Shown here: positions 35,101 to 50,100 of the stretch, piece after piece
Layout: each line of letters opens with the position of its first letter
Numbering within the stretch: position 1 is the stretch's first letter
Assembly (NCBI RefSeq): GCF_026151205.1
Contig: NC_087074.1
Location: 4,404,001 to 4,468,000 of the forward strand
Length of the DNA: 64,000 nucleotides
DNA from: Bolinopsis microptera
Taxonomy: Eukaryota > Ctenophora > Tentaculata > Lobata > Bolinopsidae
Direction: 5' to 3'
Position numbers and translations under genes: made by a program
The notes under the pieces: model-generated
The model's database searches: none
Seen by the model: only the letters and a program-made list of their open reading frames with translations
What the model was told of the DNA's origin: nothing

Positions 35101-38100
35101 ATACAGGCTGTGGAGGCTTACGTACACAGTGTAACCACTAACCTGTGATACGTTTGCCAGCTCTACCTGTGTCCTGTATACTGTGTAGTACAGTGTCTAG
35201 GTATGTACAGTGTAATGTAGGAATGTTAACTAGTGTAATGTAGTGTAATGTAGTGTAATATACACACTGCACTACTACTACACGCAGTAATTGCAGAGTT
35301 ACAGTGTTGGGAAGTGTGTCTATTGTAGGAGGTGTGCTGAAGTACACATTTACCCAGTCTCTCTATTGTCTTCTTTATCAGTGTACCGGCTAGTAGCTAT
35401 TAATATCACTGTGTAATACCAGTGATAAACCAGTCTGTCAAATTATATTATGTTGGCATATTTGATATATCGGGGAGTGTAATTCGATGAAAGCCAGAGC
35501 TTTTTTGTGTGTTCTGATCTACTTCCGTCGTGTGGACGTCATGTGGACGTGTAATGGGGTACCCTGGTGTGGGATACTATCAGGAATAAATACAGGGGTA
35601 GAGTTTAGTTGGTCAGAGCCCCTCCGAGGGGTAGCGTTGGTCAGAGCCCCTCCGTAAATGAGGTGTAAACTGGATAATTGGACTGATTAATTTGGTAACA
35701 GTTTATATGTGAACAATAGATACGTTACCTCCTGCTAGGGGTGAAGTGACAAATTGTGATAAAAGCTGGAGTTAGAAATGTTGTAATCTGTCACTACTTA
35801 TCGTGAGCTAATGACTCTGATAAGTTATAACATTCATTGTGTAACTGCTCACATACCTAGCATTGTTTTCCTTTTAAAACTTGTAGTTTTATTTAAAATC
35901 CATTACAACTATGCTAAAATATGCTTCTTACAGTAAATACTTCAGTAATGTTGTTACAATTTCCGTCTTTTTGGAATTCGAGGTATGAGACTTGGACTAA
36001 CAACATTGCACAGACTAACCTTACAAGTGTAAATTAGGAGAGGTAATAAAGTCAGTTGACTGCACATTCAGAGGTGTAATCTTATTAAGTTCAAATTCAA
36101 TAACTTTTAAGTTTAAATGAGTTGCGTACGGAAATGTTAACCTTATAATTCAAGTAACGCAGGTTCAACTCAGGAAATGATATCCTGTTCTCCTTGCGTT
36201 GCACTATGTTTATAAGATAATATAGTCGCACATTCTGTCTTAATTGTATAATAAAACAGTTAGTTTGTTTTTGTTCGGATATACCAACACCAGTCACCAG
36301 CGCTCTATTTAACGCTAATTAATGACGTGACACTAATTGTATCTAGCTAGCTGGTGTTGTAATCTATTCTTGGCACATGTAAACACAGCTAGTTTACACA
36401 CACACGAATGGCTCGTTATAAAAACGTGTGTACATTGTGTACATGATGTACTGTTAATTGGTGATTAAGTGATTATGTCTGTGCGATATAGTGAGGTAGT
36501 TCAGCGTGACGTGGTGGTAATTGGAACAATCTCATTCTCCGTAACAAGCTTGACTGTATTGACAGCGTGTATAATGAGCTGTTAATAATCTCATATTCTA
36601 GATATTAGTAAAATCGCGCACTCAGTTCATCTAAATAAAAGTCTAAAGTCTCTGTATTATATACTATTAAATGTAACCAGTAATTAGATTTCCAGCAATA
36701 TTACAAAATCCCTACAGCAAAACACAACATATAATAATGTAATAGTTAACTTAGTCTCAATAACAAACCAGCACGTTATGTTCAGTAAACCAACCCTCTA
36801 TTATGACAGCGCGGCTACAATAAATCTACAATACGTCATGATAACACAGGACAATAACACAGGACAATAACACATGATGTCATATCTGACCTGTCTAACC
36901 ATTAAAGGTAATCTCAGCCCAGATAACAAGGTGTGACAACTAGATGGGGATATAAGGGAGGTGTGACAAAGTGAAGATGTGTGCTGAGTAGCGTTGGGTA
37001 GTGTGCTAGGAGATCAGTTGTATCATGTAGACTATACTCAGTAGACACTGCTCCCCACAGGTAGTGTAGTGTACGCCTTCTCAGTCGCCCGGCGCCCCTC
37101 AGGGAGTCAACTCTACTCATCGTATAACAACAATTGTATAAGTTAAAACTATAATTATGGACCATGGTTTAGTGTATATAATCTAGAGCTCTATATTTGG
37201 TGCAGTCTACTGAATGATTGAGGATACCCTATCAAATACTATACTCTAGTCTCTACCGTAGTTCTCTAGAACTGTAGAAACTTTACTTCAGGTTCCCTCA
37301 CAAAAGTAGAGATTTGTCCTACATTAACAAACTAAATAGATAGACGTGGCAGTGTTTAGTCTGATTATTAATACACTTAACACCAAGTAGGGCTGTATCA
37401 TAATGTAGGGCTGTATTATAATGTGCAGTAAAACCTTGTGTGTACCGGGTTTCTGTGAAGACAAGTTCATAAGTCTTCACAGAAAGAAGTAGTTTAATAG
37501 CAGATCTACAAGTTGTGTGACGGGTTAGGGTTAGGGTATCTAGTGCAGCTACTACTATACTAAGTACTACTGTACAAAGTGTCATATCTAGTGCAGCTAC
37601 TACTATACTACTGTACAAAGTGTCATATCTAGTGCAGCTACTACTGTACTACTGTGCAAAGTGTCATATCTAGTGCTACTACTACTACTACTACTGTACA
37701 AAGTGTCATATCTAGTGCAGTGAGCTACAGTACAAAGTGTCATATCTAGTGCAGTGAGCTACAGTACAAAGTGTCATATCTAGTGCAGTGAGCTACAGTA
37801 CAAAGTGTCATATCTAGTGCAGTAAGCTACAGTACAAGGGTGTGTGTCAGTGTTAAAACACTGACAACATCAGTACGTGTGTTGACTAACAGAGAAAACT
37901 TAAACCCTCCCTTCAGTTGTGTTATTACTTGTAAAAATGCGTGTTTTAAAAGTAAGATCTCAACAAACCCACGCACATCTATATAATACCTGCAGAATTC
38001 CTGCTATCCACACACATATATTATAATAATGCAGTATGTGTTCTTAAAACAGTTTGTGTTATTGGCATGTTGGGAATGCGGACTTCGCCTACCAGAATGC

Positions 38101-41100
38101 AGCTCACCATTACTTCAAATAGGCCAAATAGTTGTTTGTCCGTATGTGTGTACGTATGTGTGTGAGTGGTGAATGCCTTTAAATGCAAATGGACGTTTTA
38201 CTCCTGAAAGGAATGCAGGTAAATATGCAGGTAAAATGCAGTTTTTAATGCATATTTATTATTTGCCTGCATTTTTACCATATATCTGCAGACCCTGAAG
38301 TATTGGAGGCCTTGTCAACTTTACAATTACTAGAGTCCCACACAAATTAAGTGTATTTTAATTTAATTACGTATCAGTACCTCTGGTACACTCAATACAA
38401 TACAGCACACACACATAATAAACGCGAATAGTAGTGCGGCTACATATTGTATGTGCTTGAATAAACTTCGGAAAGATTTTGGGTGACATATACCAGGGTG
38501 ACATGTAACTTTATACTTGTAAGTAACGATATATTAATATGATGAGACTCTCCAGTGACGTCATCACAAGTTAAAACACTCCCTTATCACTGATAAAACT
38601 AGAGCGCACAGTGTGCCGGCTCACTGAGGAGCGGTATAAAATGTCACAGTTATGTGTTCCTGATTATCTCAAACAGCGCATTGCTTATATTTGTGACTTC
38701 GTGTACAAGTGTGTGATCTCACCAACAGATATTTACGGCACAAATCACTTAATCACCATTGTCATAAGGATTCTACCGATCTATGAAATGGGTCCGAAAT
38801 GAATTGGAAATTAATTTAGGAATTTTATTTGTGTAACGAGATCAAGCGAGCCCGCCAGTATTTTAATGAGATCTATTTACACGTGTACCATGGCAATAGT
38901 ACTGGTCATTTGTATCTAATTATAACGACTTTTCAAATGATCACACAAGGGCCCTGGACTCTAGCTTTGAGAACAATCCTACCGATGAACAATAGCTAGT
39001 GAACAATGAATAATGCCCCTCTGCACAATGGATAATGCCACAAAGTACAATGAATAACGCCACTGTATGCTCAATGAGCAATGCCACCATTGACTCTCTG
39101 CGCAATGAATAATGCAGATGAATAATGAATAACGCCACTGTGATAGTGAGCGGTACGTGCCCCGGCTGCAGAATGTACCGCTGTTCACGATCATTGACAT
39201 CTGTCCAAGATCCAAGTTGACAGCTTGGACAATGAGCCTGTGTCACAGCACTATGTAGCGCTGCTCACTTGTAATGATATGTGCGTGTTGTCGCAGTATT
39301 ATCACTAATATTCTGAACCATGTACACATAAAAACATAATATAATAAGCTACCTGTTACAGTCGGCACGGCTATTCTGTCCTGATGAGATTATTGGCAAT
39401 GTGTTCTGTAAGAATGAGAGAATAAACAGAGCTGGTATATTCCTGACCAGCTGAGAATACGTGTTTTACCTGGCATTTTGCCAAACTCAGATGTATACTA
39501 TGATAATAGACGGTTAATGACGGGCTATTTGCCAGCTGAGAGCAGGTCACTATTACTGTTGTTTCAATGACGATGTGTTATCAAGGTGAGGCACATCACA
39601 GATAATCGACATTTTTCAAAATTCGCTCTCAATTGTTCACTGTTCAGATGTGTGTAGGTAGAATGGACATGCTCTCAATTGTTCACTGTTCAGATTGTGT
39701 AGGTAGAATGGACAGGCCCAACCAGAACCCTTAAACATTGTAACCGTAATTGGGCCTTGTAAGCTTCAGAGAACGTATTAATTTAAAGCACGAAGGGTCC
39801 GGCTGGCCCGAGTAGCTCTACCACTATAACACTATAACACCTCGGCTGATTGAGGACAGGCAATGCGGCGTCTCTCTAGTTGGTTATCTGCCCTCTACGG
39901 CCCACGCTGATATCCCTTATATACAACACACTCTTTGGAGACAGCTCTTTGTCACATCATATTACCATGAAATAGAGGGGTGTACTTCACCCCACTACAG
40001 TCTACAGGGAGGAGCCCCTCTATTTGCCCCTCTAGTACAGGAGTGAGCCCCCTATTTGCCCCTCTAGTACAGGAGTGAGCCCCCTATTTGCCCCTCTACA
40101 GTCTACAGGGAGGAGCCCCTCTATTTGCCCCTCTAGTACAGGAGGGAGCCCTCTATTTGCCCCTCTAGTACAGGGAGGAGCCCCTCTATTTGCATATTCT
40201 ACTTCACCCTACTGCGCTGTATTTGCATATTCATTACCTGGTGTATTAATATGTGTTCACTATTGTTAGTTTGAGAGTCACACGTAACGAAACACCGTCA
40301 CAAATGTCACGTGTTTGATGCTCTGTAGTCTGTACGTACGTAGAGAAATCTCTCATAGACAAATGCCCATACAAATATTTTAGATATACGGATATTACCG
40401 TAATATTATATGACGATTTATCAGTTGTCACAGTATATAATCGTGTCATAACGTGTCATCAACCGTCTGCGGTCTCTGATAGCACACTAAAGAGATGGTC
40501 TCTGATAGCACACTAAAGAGATGGTCTCTGATAGCACACTAAAGAGATGGTCTCTGATTGCAATCCAGCACATGATGATGTACACAATGTGTTATTCTAT
40601 CAGAGCAGTGTATACTTACAAGCTTACTCCCTCATCAAACTATGATCGGAATGTTGGGATTCTATACTTGTGTAAGCACAGGTGTTTCGTTGATTTGTAT
40701 TTATATATATTAGGTGACATTAACACATTTAATATGAAATCCGGATTGGGATATTATTTATGAGTCGCAGAGTTGAAATATTTTCTTGGGTAAATTTCTA
40801 TTGATCCCGTTTGGTGCGACAAGGAAAAGGCTCTTATCAGGAAAGAAATTGATCAATAGAAATTGACCCAATAAAACATTAACACAGATAATATAAATTA
40901 TAATATAAGTATAAGTATAGGATGGGTTATGCAGTTACTGAGCTAATGTCACGCTCACACGCTGTGTAAAATAGCGAGCTATAATATTATTTAACACACA
41001 GTAATATTATGTAGATTATGTTAATTATGTTATTGATACACAGATATTATTATTTTTATTTGTCGTGCTGTATGAATTATGCGAATGAAATGTTACGTAA

Positions 41101-44100
41101 TTAATTTGCCGTGTATAATGAGTTTCATCTATGTAATTAGCTATTCTTGTTAACCAAATTAAAATTAACTAAATATCTAATACTCCTGTATAGTGTATAT
41201 CACTAAGACTACTGTATATCACTAACACCTAAGCGCAGTAGTGTACGTGCTGACGATGTCACTTAACTTAAGGTCTCTTCGACAATAAACAGTATGTGAT
41301 ACTGACTATTACCTGACTTTATTACAAAGACTTCACTACGCTACAATAGCATTAACGTGTGCAGTATTACAATCGTTATATCAGGAAGTAATGGTGTACC
41401 GGGGTACTAAACTACATACAGTAATCTAGATACCAAGACAGCTAGTCTTGGTGAACGGTGACCCATCAACATGACAGTGTACAGTGTGACTACAGTGTGA
41501 CTACAGTGTGACTACAGTGTACAGTGTGACTACTACAAGATCAGACTCATCTGTCATTATGTTGACAGATGCACAGTCGGGTCTTTCTTCTGCAGAATAA
41601 TTGTTGTTTTCTTTCCTTTAAATCCTGTTTCTTTATGCTACGTGTCTTATATTTGATCTGTTTCATATCGATATAATTGTTAATCTAACAGTTGTATTTT
41701 TCAGGGCGATGATGTGTTCTTTGGAAGATTTCGAAAAGAAACTCAACGAGGTGAGATATTCCAGGATTAATATTAAATTACAATTTGTAGATTTTGTCTC
41801 TTCCATTAGAGCTCTATTGTGCTAATTACCCGCAAAGTTATTACCATGTTCAACGTTACACCTCTACATTTCTCATCTAATTTGTTGAGCGTATTACTAT
41901 TCAATTGTTTAACAACCCCGTGCTATGATAAAGGAATGTGTGTCACGTGACAGTCACACACTCTTGTTTAGACCAACTCGTGATTCCCCACAACAGCTAT
42001 TTCCGACAACATCACAATGTTTAGTGTTATTAAAACACATGTGAGGTGTGATGTATTGTTGGATGACAGTGATTGTAATGGTGTATGACAGGTGAGGCTG
42101 GAATGATGAGACTATGATGGGTGATTACGTTATCTTGTTACACTCGCCATATCAGATATCTCATCAAGTTCAATGCATTTGCTAGACTTTTGAATGTCAA
42201 GAAATATTTGGATTAACACTTGATACATAATTAATTGACTATCGTAATCCACTGTTAAATCAACACATATTATTCAGATCAACAGCAATTTATGACTGAA
42301 TAATGATATGCACTGGAGTTGGTATAATTGTGATGTGTAATATCTTAATTCCGTTATATTATATAAGCATCACGCATATCAATACCGTTATAATTGATCT
42401 ATGTGTTTCCTTTCTGACTAAAATAACTTAAGAGCAAATACGGACAGCTACAAAGTTATTTTATAATTCCGTCTGACCAAGAAAAGAAAGCAGCACGTAC
42501 CAAATGACGCGCTGCGGTCTCCAAAATCATGACATATCTCCTAAATTTTACAGAACTGACACAGATCTCATAGAACTGACAAGCAGCTTACATTAAGAAA
42601 TCCGAGAAGTTTCGTGTCAGTAACTCGACAGTAAATTACAGTGTAAACTTTCCCGGCTAGACCTACAGATTACCCTGCTGTACCTTCTCCATAACACCTT
42701 CCATTGTGTTTAGTCACGTGACTATGATAATCCTCGTCTGGTTTGTGTCTGGTTTCTCATTGGTTCCTCAATCAGGGAACAATAGCCGTGTGTATGAAGT
42801 TTGTTAACAGCTGATCTGTTATCAGGCTTCACTGCCCATATTATGGTAGTGTCCTCCCTGCTTCATCATGTATAGTATGTAGTACCTAGGTGTGTAGTGT
42901 ATATGTCATATCATACAAGATTTGAATCCATTGTAAAATACCTTAGTGCTTCATGGTGTTACTAAGTGTTAGTTGGAGATATGAAGAGTGAGTGAACGAT
43001 CAGAATATCAGATAGCAGCAACCCATTCTGCCGTCAAATCTGCCTCTACAATGTGTTGAGAACCCTCTATAAACCCTCTCTAGATGTAAACGGTAATAAA
43101 AGGAAAAGAGTGGTGAAGTGTTGGCTGGGCCACTATTTCTAATCTTTTATAATATGATGACATGAAGAGGTGTTAAACTCATCAGTAGGGGACAGGGGGG
43201 TGGTGATGAGGCATCACCACCCCCACCATCATGGTGATGAGTAGTCAGGACCCTCCCCCACGTACGGTCCCTAGATCACCGATCATCACCTCACTATGTG
43301 CTAAATCACACTCATACATTTCAGCTTATCGGAGAGTCAAACTCCGTGACCTATAGATATAAACATCTTGTCATATTTTGATGTGTACAGATATAAGTTC
43401 TGTAAAATTATACAGTCAACATAATAATGTTATCAATAAAACTTGTACCATTTAAATGAATAGCCGTAATTTTAGACTCCTTGGCTCTACCCCACTGAAC
43501 ATGTTTTATATATAGCCTGTTTAGTGTTTACAGTGTACCTAAGTAGTTATTGGTGGATATTAGTGGTTATTAAGTTATTAGCTGGACCCCGCCCTCCTGC
43601 GCATATAAAATCTATTTAAAGAGTACATGACTCATGTCAAAAGCGACACTTTTGTACCTGGGTCATGCGGACGGAGTCTTGGACTGATTCCAGCAAGATG
43701 ACAGTCCTCCTAGCTTCATCCTCTGCTTCTAAGTTGCATTGAATTAATAAGTACTAATTGAGCTTCATGTTCTTGGTTAAGTTGCACATCGTCAAAAATT
43801 CATCCCCAGACTATTTTGCGAGTTTAAAAATAGGCTATGTGTTATTGTATTTTAAGAGCTCTATATATTATATACTACATGTGTATTATATATACTCATA
43901 GCGAAATGATTGTACGTAAAGACGTTGCTATAACCGATCACCGAGACTTTTTGGAGGTTATCGAAGAATATAATATATATTGGGGGGGGTGTCACGTCCG
44001 TCTATGTCCGCTTGTCTCATAGAATCCAAAAAGGACAGGACATAGGCGGACATAGGCGGACATAGGCGGACATAGACGGACATAGGCGGACATAGGCGGA

Positions 44101-47100
44101 CATAGACGGACATAGGCGGACATAGGCGGACATTAATGGACACCTAAATTGCTAAATAAAATGTTCAATTTTTGCCGTATAGGGGGATCATGTTTTTTGT
44201 CCGTTCGGTACCCTATATTTTCAAAACGGACAAAAAATAGAGCGGACAAAAACGGACAAAAATGGACAAAAACGGACAAAAATGGAAATAACATTTAGAT
44301 GCTTCCTCCTCCTACTCTTCCTCCTCCTCCCCCTGGGTCTTCCTGATCTTCCTCAGTCCTCTGATCTTCCTCCTCCCCTCCTTCTTCCTCCTCCTACTCC
44401 TCTTCCTCGTCCTCAGTCCTCCTCTTCAGTCCTCAACAGTCCTTCTCCTCCCCAGTCCTCCTCCTCCTCCTGAGTCCTCCTCCTGGGTCCTCCTCCTGGG
44501 TCCTCCTCCTCCTCTTCATCCTCCTCCTCTTCCTCCTCAGTCCTCGGTCCTCCTCAGTCCTCCTCCTCATCCTTCTCCTCAGTCCTCCATCCTCCTCCTC
44601 AGTCCTCCCCCAGACCCCCTCCTCCTCCTCCTATTCAGTCCTCCTCCTCCTCCTCCTCCTTCTTAGTCCTCCTCAGTCCTCCTCCTCCTCCTATTCAGTC
44701 CTCCTCCTCCTCCTCCTCCTCCTCCTCCTCAGTTCTCCTCAGTCCTCCTTCTCATTTCTCCTAAGTCCTCCTCCTGAGTCCTCCTCCTGAGTCCTCCTCC
44801 TCTTCCTTCTGAGTCCTCCTCCTGAGTCCTCCTCCTCCTCCCTCTCAGTCATCCTCCTCAGTCATCCTCCTCAGCCATCCTCCCCAGCCATCCTCCTCAA
44901 CCATCCTCCTCAGTACTCCTCAGTCCTCGTCCTTCTCAGTCATCGTCAGTCCTCCTCCTCAGTCCTCCTCAGTCCTCCTCAGTCCTCCTCCTCCTCCTGG
45001 GTCCTCCTCCTCCTCCTCCTGGGTCCTCCTGGGTCTTCCTGATCCTCCCCAGTCCTCTTCCTCCTCCCCTCCTCAGTCCTCCTCCTACTTTTCCTGGGTC
45101 CTCCTCCTGGGTCCTCCTCCTCCTGGGTCCTCCTCCTCCTGGGTCCTCCTTCTCCTCCTCAGTCCTCCTTCTCCTCCTCAGTCCTCCTCAGTCCTCCTCC
45201 TCAGTCCTCCTCCTCCTGGGTCCTCCTCCTCCTCTTCATCCTCCTCCTCTTCCTCCTCGGTCCTCAGTCCTCCTCCTCCTGGGTCCTCCTCCTCATCCTT
45301 CTCATCAGTCCTCCTCCTCCCCAGTCCTCTCCCAGTCCCCCTCCTTCTCCTCCTCCTATTCAGTCCTCCTCCTCCTCCTCCTCCTCCTCAGTTCTCCTCA
45401 GTCCTCCTTCTCATTTCTCCTAAGTCCTCCTCCTGAGTCCTCCTCAGTCCTCCTCCTCCTCCTGGGTCCTCCTCCTCATCCTCCTCCTGGGTCCTCCTGG
45501 GTCTTCCTGATCCTCCCCAGTCCTCTTCCTCCTCCCCTCCTCAGTCCTCCTCCTACTCCTCCTCGTCCTCAGTCCTCCTCATCAGTCCTCAACAGTTCTC
45601 CTCCTCCCCAGTCCTCCTCCTCCTCCTGGGGCCTTTTCCTGGGTCCTCCTCCTGGGTCCTCCTCCTCCTGGGTCCTCCTCCTCCTGGGTCCTCCTTCTCC
45701 TCCTCAGTCCTTCTCCTCCTCCTCCTCAGTCCTCTTCCTCTTCTTCCTCCTCCTCCTCCCTCTCAGTCATCCTCCTCAGCCATCCTCCTCAGCCATCCTC
45801 CTCAGTCCTCCTCCTTCTCAGTCCTCCTGAGTCCTCCTCCTCCTGAGTCATCCTCCTCAGTTCTCCTCCTCCTCCTCCTCCTCAGTACTCTTCAGTACTC
45901 TTCAGTATTCTTCAGTCCTCAAAATGTTTGTCCGCTAATGTCCACCAATGTCCATCCAAGTCCGCCAATGTCCGTCCGGGTCCGCCAATGTCCGTCCGAG
46001 TCCGCCAATGTCCGTCCGAGTCCGCCAATGTCCGTCCGAGTCCGCCAATGTCCGTCCGAGTCCGCCAATGTCCGTCCGTGTCCGCCAATGTCCCAAAAAA
46101 CACGTCCGTTGTCTCATAGAATCCAAAAAGGACAGGACATAGGCGGACATAGACGGACATGACACCCCCCCCTATATTATTAGTTAATAATATAAGTAGT
46201 AGCAGTAGTAAAACTAGTAACTTAGTAGTAGTAGTAGTTAATAATATTACAAATATACGGCATACACGGATGTAGATATTAAATGGTAAATAATAATGAA
46301 AGATTAGTCACTCCAATGTGGTCGGACAGCTATAACAGCTGGAAATGCTAAAAGTTGATTCGTGGGTTTTGCTAAAAAACCTGTTTAGCCCATTTTTGTG
46401 GTTTTCACCAAAAAACATAAAATTCAAGATAAAAATGACAAAAAGTGTAAAATTTGACCAGTGAAGTCATCAGTCAGCTGTATTTTTGGCACAAATTTAC
46501 AAATTTGACATGGAGTATTTAAATGCTAGTTAGCTAATATACCTAGTTCATGGTTCATATTCTACAACGTCACGGCTAAACATTCCACATATTTAACTGT
46601 CAGTTTGATACAGGAGGAACGGCGGCGGAGATTATGTGATTTGATCTCTGAAATTAACTAAAATTATACGGTGGTTGTGCAAGTGGGCTCCTGATCTAAT
46701 CTCAAACTTTGGCCTTCTAGAATGTAATATTGTTAATCTAGAGTTTTATTCTGATGTAGCTAATATAATCTTACTGTAAAGTAAGTTATCTGGTGCTCTC
46801 TCTTGATGTCTCTCTGTTTGAACACTTCCTACCAATCTAGATATTATCTAACATCTTTAGATCTTTGTCATTGAACTATTGCAACACAGTTTAAGAGAGC
46901 AAGCTACGATTTAACCACTCCTTTAAGATCTGCAGCAATATGCAGAGCGTGAGAGACTGATACTCTGCAATGCTTTGCAGCGAAGTAATGTGGTTACATG
47001 TGCTTAGAGCGCTGTCCTCAACACACGTGCTGTCTATAATACACACGTGCATACTCACCCCAAATGTTGGCATGAGTCGTTACAGTCTAGTCTGGCAATT

Positions 47101-50100
47101 ACTTGCTCTAATTTGGTATAATCTGTATCAGCGGTGTTCAATTATGCACACTGGAAATCATATAACTATTAGATTTGGAAGCCTGATTTCGGGTCTATAA
47201 AGCAAGGTGAAAGGTGAAGTACCTGAATTCCCTGCATTTTTGAGAGTTATGACCACATTACACATGTGTTCCAGTGCTAAGTGTGATTGTACACGTAGTT
47301 TATATAATAGTCACGTGATCTGACACGTGCTATCACGGTGCATTAAGTCATAGCTTAACAAGACAACATGCTATGTAGACTCGTTAACGAAATGTTTTCT
47401 TGAAAATACGTGAATTCTATAATGTGATGTTTTCAGTGTTGCAGCTATAGCACAGGTGTTATTAATATGTAAAGAGAGAAAATCAGCACTTTATTAGCTC
47501 TAGTTTCTTTGGAAATTTTACGTTTTTCAAATTATTTCATTTTGAAAAATTTTCGTGCTTAGTTTAAAATTAGCTGGCTCAATGACACTCAATTACAAAA
47601 ATGTCCTCTTTCTTTTTGCATTGTGATACAAAAACATTGTAAAATTCATTTCACCTGGTAAGTACAAAATGTGCTCTCAGCAAAACCCAAACAATTAGCG
47701 TACCTGTTACATTTATGCTGTAAATTAGTGTTTTATTTAATAAAAGAGAAGTTTTTACAGTGTTCAGATGTTGTAATTCAGGGCTGCTGACACACATTCC
47801 TTCCTTCGTTACTCTATTTACATATTTCGGGTACATTATTACTAATGTAATGATATGTTAATTACATGTTTTTTATACACGTATCATACCTGTGCACTGC
47901 TTGACATTCGTTAGAAAATGTTATTATATAGCGCTGTGTACATCATGTATATTCTTAATTTGTACTTCTCGATTTCAATATAAAATTATAAACCACACTG
48001 GTAGCCAACTATGTTAATTAAGACTGTAATTAGAGCTATTATATAGATGTATATAGTTGATTATATTAGATAGCTATCTATATTATATCCGGATATGACC
48101 ATGTTGGCAGTATTGTAGAACCACAAGACACATTCTAAGAATAGCGCTACTCTTACTGATAACAGAGATAAGAGACAGTAACAACACATCTCATTTTCTG
48201 CGACAATACCCTACTACTACTCTTCTGTGATTTGTGGTGTGTGGTATTTGCTAAAGAATGTGGCACTTTTTATGTTCAACCACCTGGTCACAGTGTGTAT
48301 TGTGCAGCAAAATGAGTTCAAATACACCTGTTCAATAGAGATTGTTAAGCAGATTCAATACTGTATTGTATACGATAAAAAGTGTACGATACACAGATAA
48401 ATATTCTTAACAGTGTATAGGCCTTTGTTAAGACAAATTGTATACATTCAATAAAAACCAATGCGTGCAATCGTAATGATCACAATTATATTGTTGATTT
48501 GTTGGATTGTTCTATTTTAAAGTGATTTAGTCAGGCTAGACAGGTAGTTGTAGAGATGAGGGTCCTAACGTTGATATGATTTGCAGAGCTTAGTTGTTGC
48601 GCAATTGCCAAGTTTGAGTGCCCGATGTTAGCTATTGTATCTCTGATATGATTGTTTTACAAGCCGTAACCTATTATTATCAGTGCATACGAGAAATGCT
48701 TTATAATTATAGTGTACAGTGTAAACTAAAAAGGAAGATATCATCCGCCATAGTCCATGCATTGCCGTATTTTCTATCAAGATAGAAATGATAAGACTAA
48801 AAACTAAACATTCAGTACACAGTATGTTGTTTATATCAAGGTTAACCACGACTAACACCTCAACTCTTAGTCTTGAGACACGCCTGGCACGTGACACGTC
48901 TGACACGTGACACGTTTCACTCAAAACGGAGATCCTGCCAAAATCTCCCTCAAACGCGGTCTAAATCTCCTTGTTTACCGAGACTAAACTTTAAAAACGG
49001 AGCATGTTAACTTTAGCTCCATCACATGATGAACACAACTTGTTTGACGTCCATGGTGTGCACAAATCAGCATAACTGTGCGGTATCTTGATATCGCAAA
49101 CACTTTTCTCAGACACAAGTCTCCTCATACTTGATAAATATATATACATATCAAGGATTTAAATTCTTTATTTCTAGACTGATCTCAGAAATCTTGCATG
49201 ATGTGAGGTGGAGTTCACTGTCAGGCCAATATCGAGTATTATAGAGTATAGACAGTGAGCCCGTCTATCTATAACTCTACCCGTAATTAATTACGTGCAA
49301 TAAATTCTTTGTATCCGTCCGAATCACATGATAAAGTGACATTGAGCAATGTTGTGAGGTTGTGTGTGAAATACACGATGTGTACACAATATTACAACTG
49401 GATAACCCTGTTTACCTTGCGATAATTGAGAAAGTCTTCACCCCCAATTTAATGCCGTTATAAGGCATCGCAATGCACTTTGTAGTGATCCATAACTCGT
49501 CCATTACATACTGTACATTCTTTAAATGTTTTGATACCAGAAAAGGCGTGTCATCCTTAGTCCTTGGGCAAGACTAGAGACTCAGCAAGTGCTAATGCGC
49601 GATTACCATTCGAACATTGTAATCAATTGTACATTTTACTGACGTTTACAGTGCATGCCTGTTGGTTACACCTTTATGTTTTCAGGCTATCGAAAAGAAT
49701 GCATTGCTCGAAAATGAAGTAGAAGACAAAGAAGGGTTGCAAGATATGGTACAAAGACTGAAGGACGAATCTCGAGGTGGCTATACAACTTATTCCTATT
49801 TTAAATGTCCATGTGAGGAAAAAATATTTCGCGAACATTAGAATTGCCATCGAACGAAAAATATTAAAATTTAGTGCAAACTTGCTGGAACGCGCGACAT
49901 TGTTTGCGATGTACTAGCGTCACATTGTTTAAATGCGCGGCGCGCGACATTATTGCGCGCATATCCCGACGCGCGCGCATTATTAATTTAAATCTTTTAA
50001 ACCCACCTTGATCGAGTGGGTTAGTGTCACCTGTAATCTATCGTAAGTTAGCCTAGCCTTACGGGGAGGGATTTGGAAAGGCGTATAATTTCCACAAAGT

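Larger units (their letters stand above)
34017..41704. other. Large nudE intron (7.7 kb) with minisatellites
   Basis: No gene is supported inside. The intron contains several separate minisatellites (listed individually), short repeats of gtgtaatgta at 35210-35260, and AT-rich filler. Open frames such as 38611-38802 show no family features. Confidence 0.6.

Noticed and set aside
37690-37838. Regular 34-bp repeats resembling a CRISPR array
   Set aside because: The repeats are contiguous with no unique spacers, and the DNA is animal nuclear DNA.
39790-39860. tRNA-like stretch ggcccgagtagctctaccact
   Set aside because: No matching acceptor stem or T-loop box could be found.
45912-46165. Several overlapping open frames on both strands, 60-80 codons each
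   Set aside because: All are readings of the 20-bp GTCCG minisatellite; the unit length gives periodic frames without stop codons.
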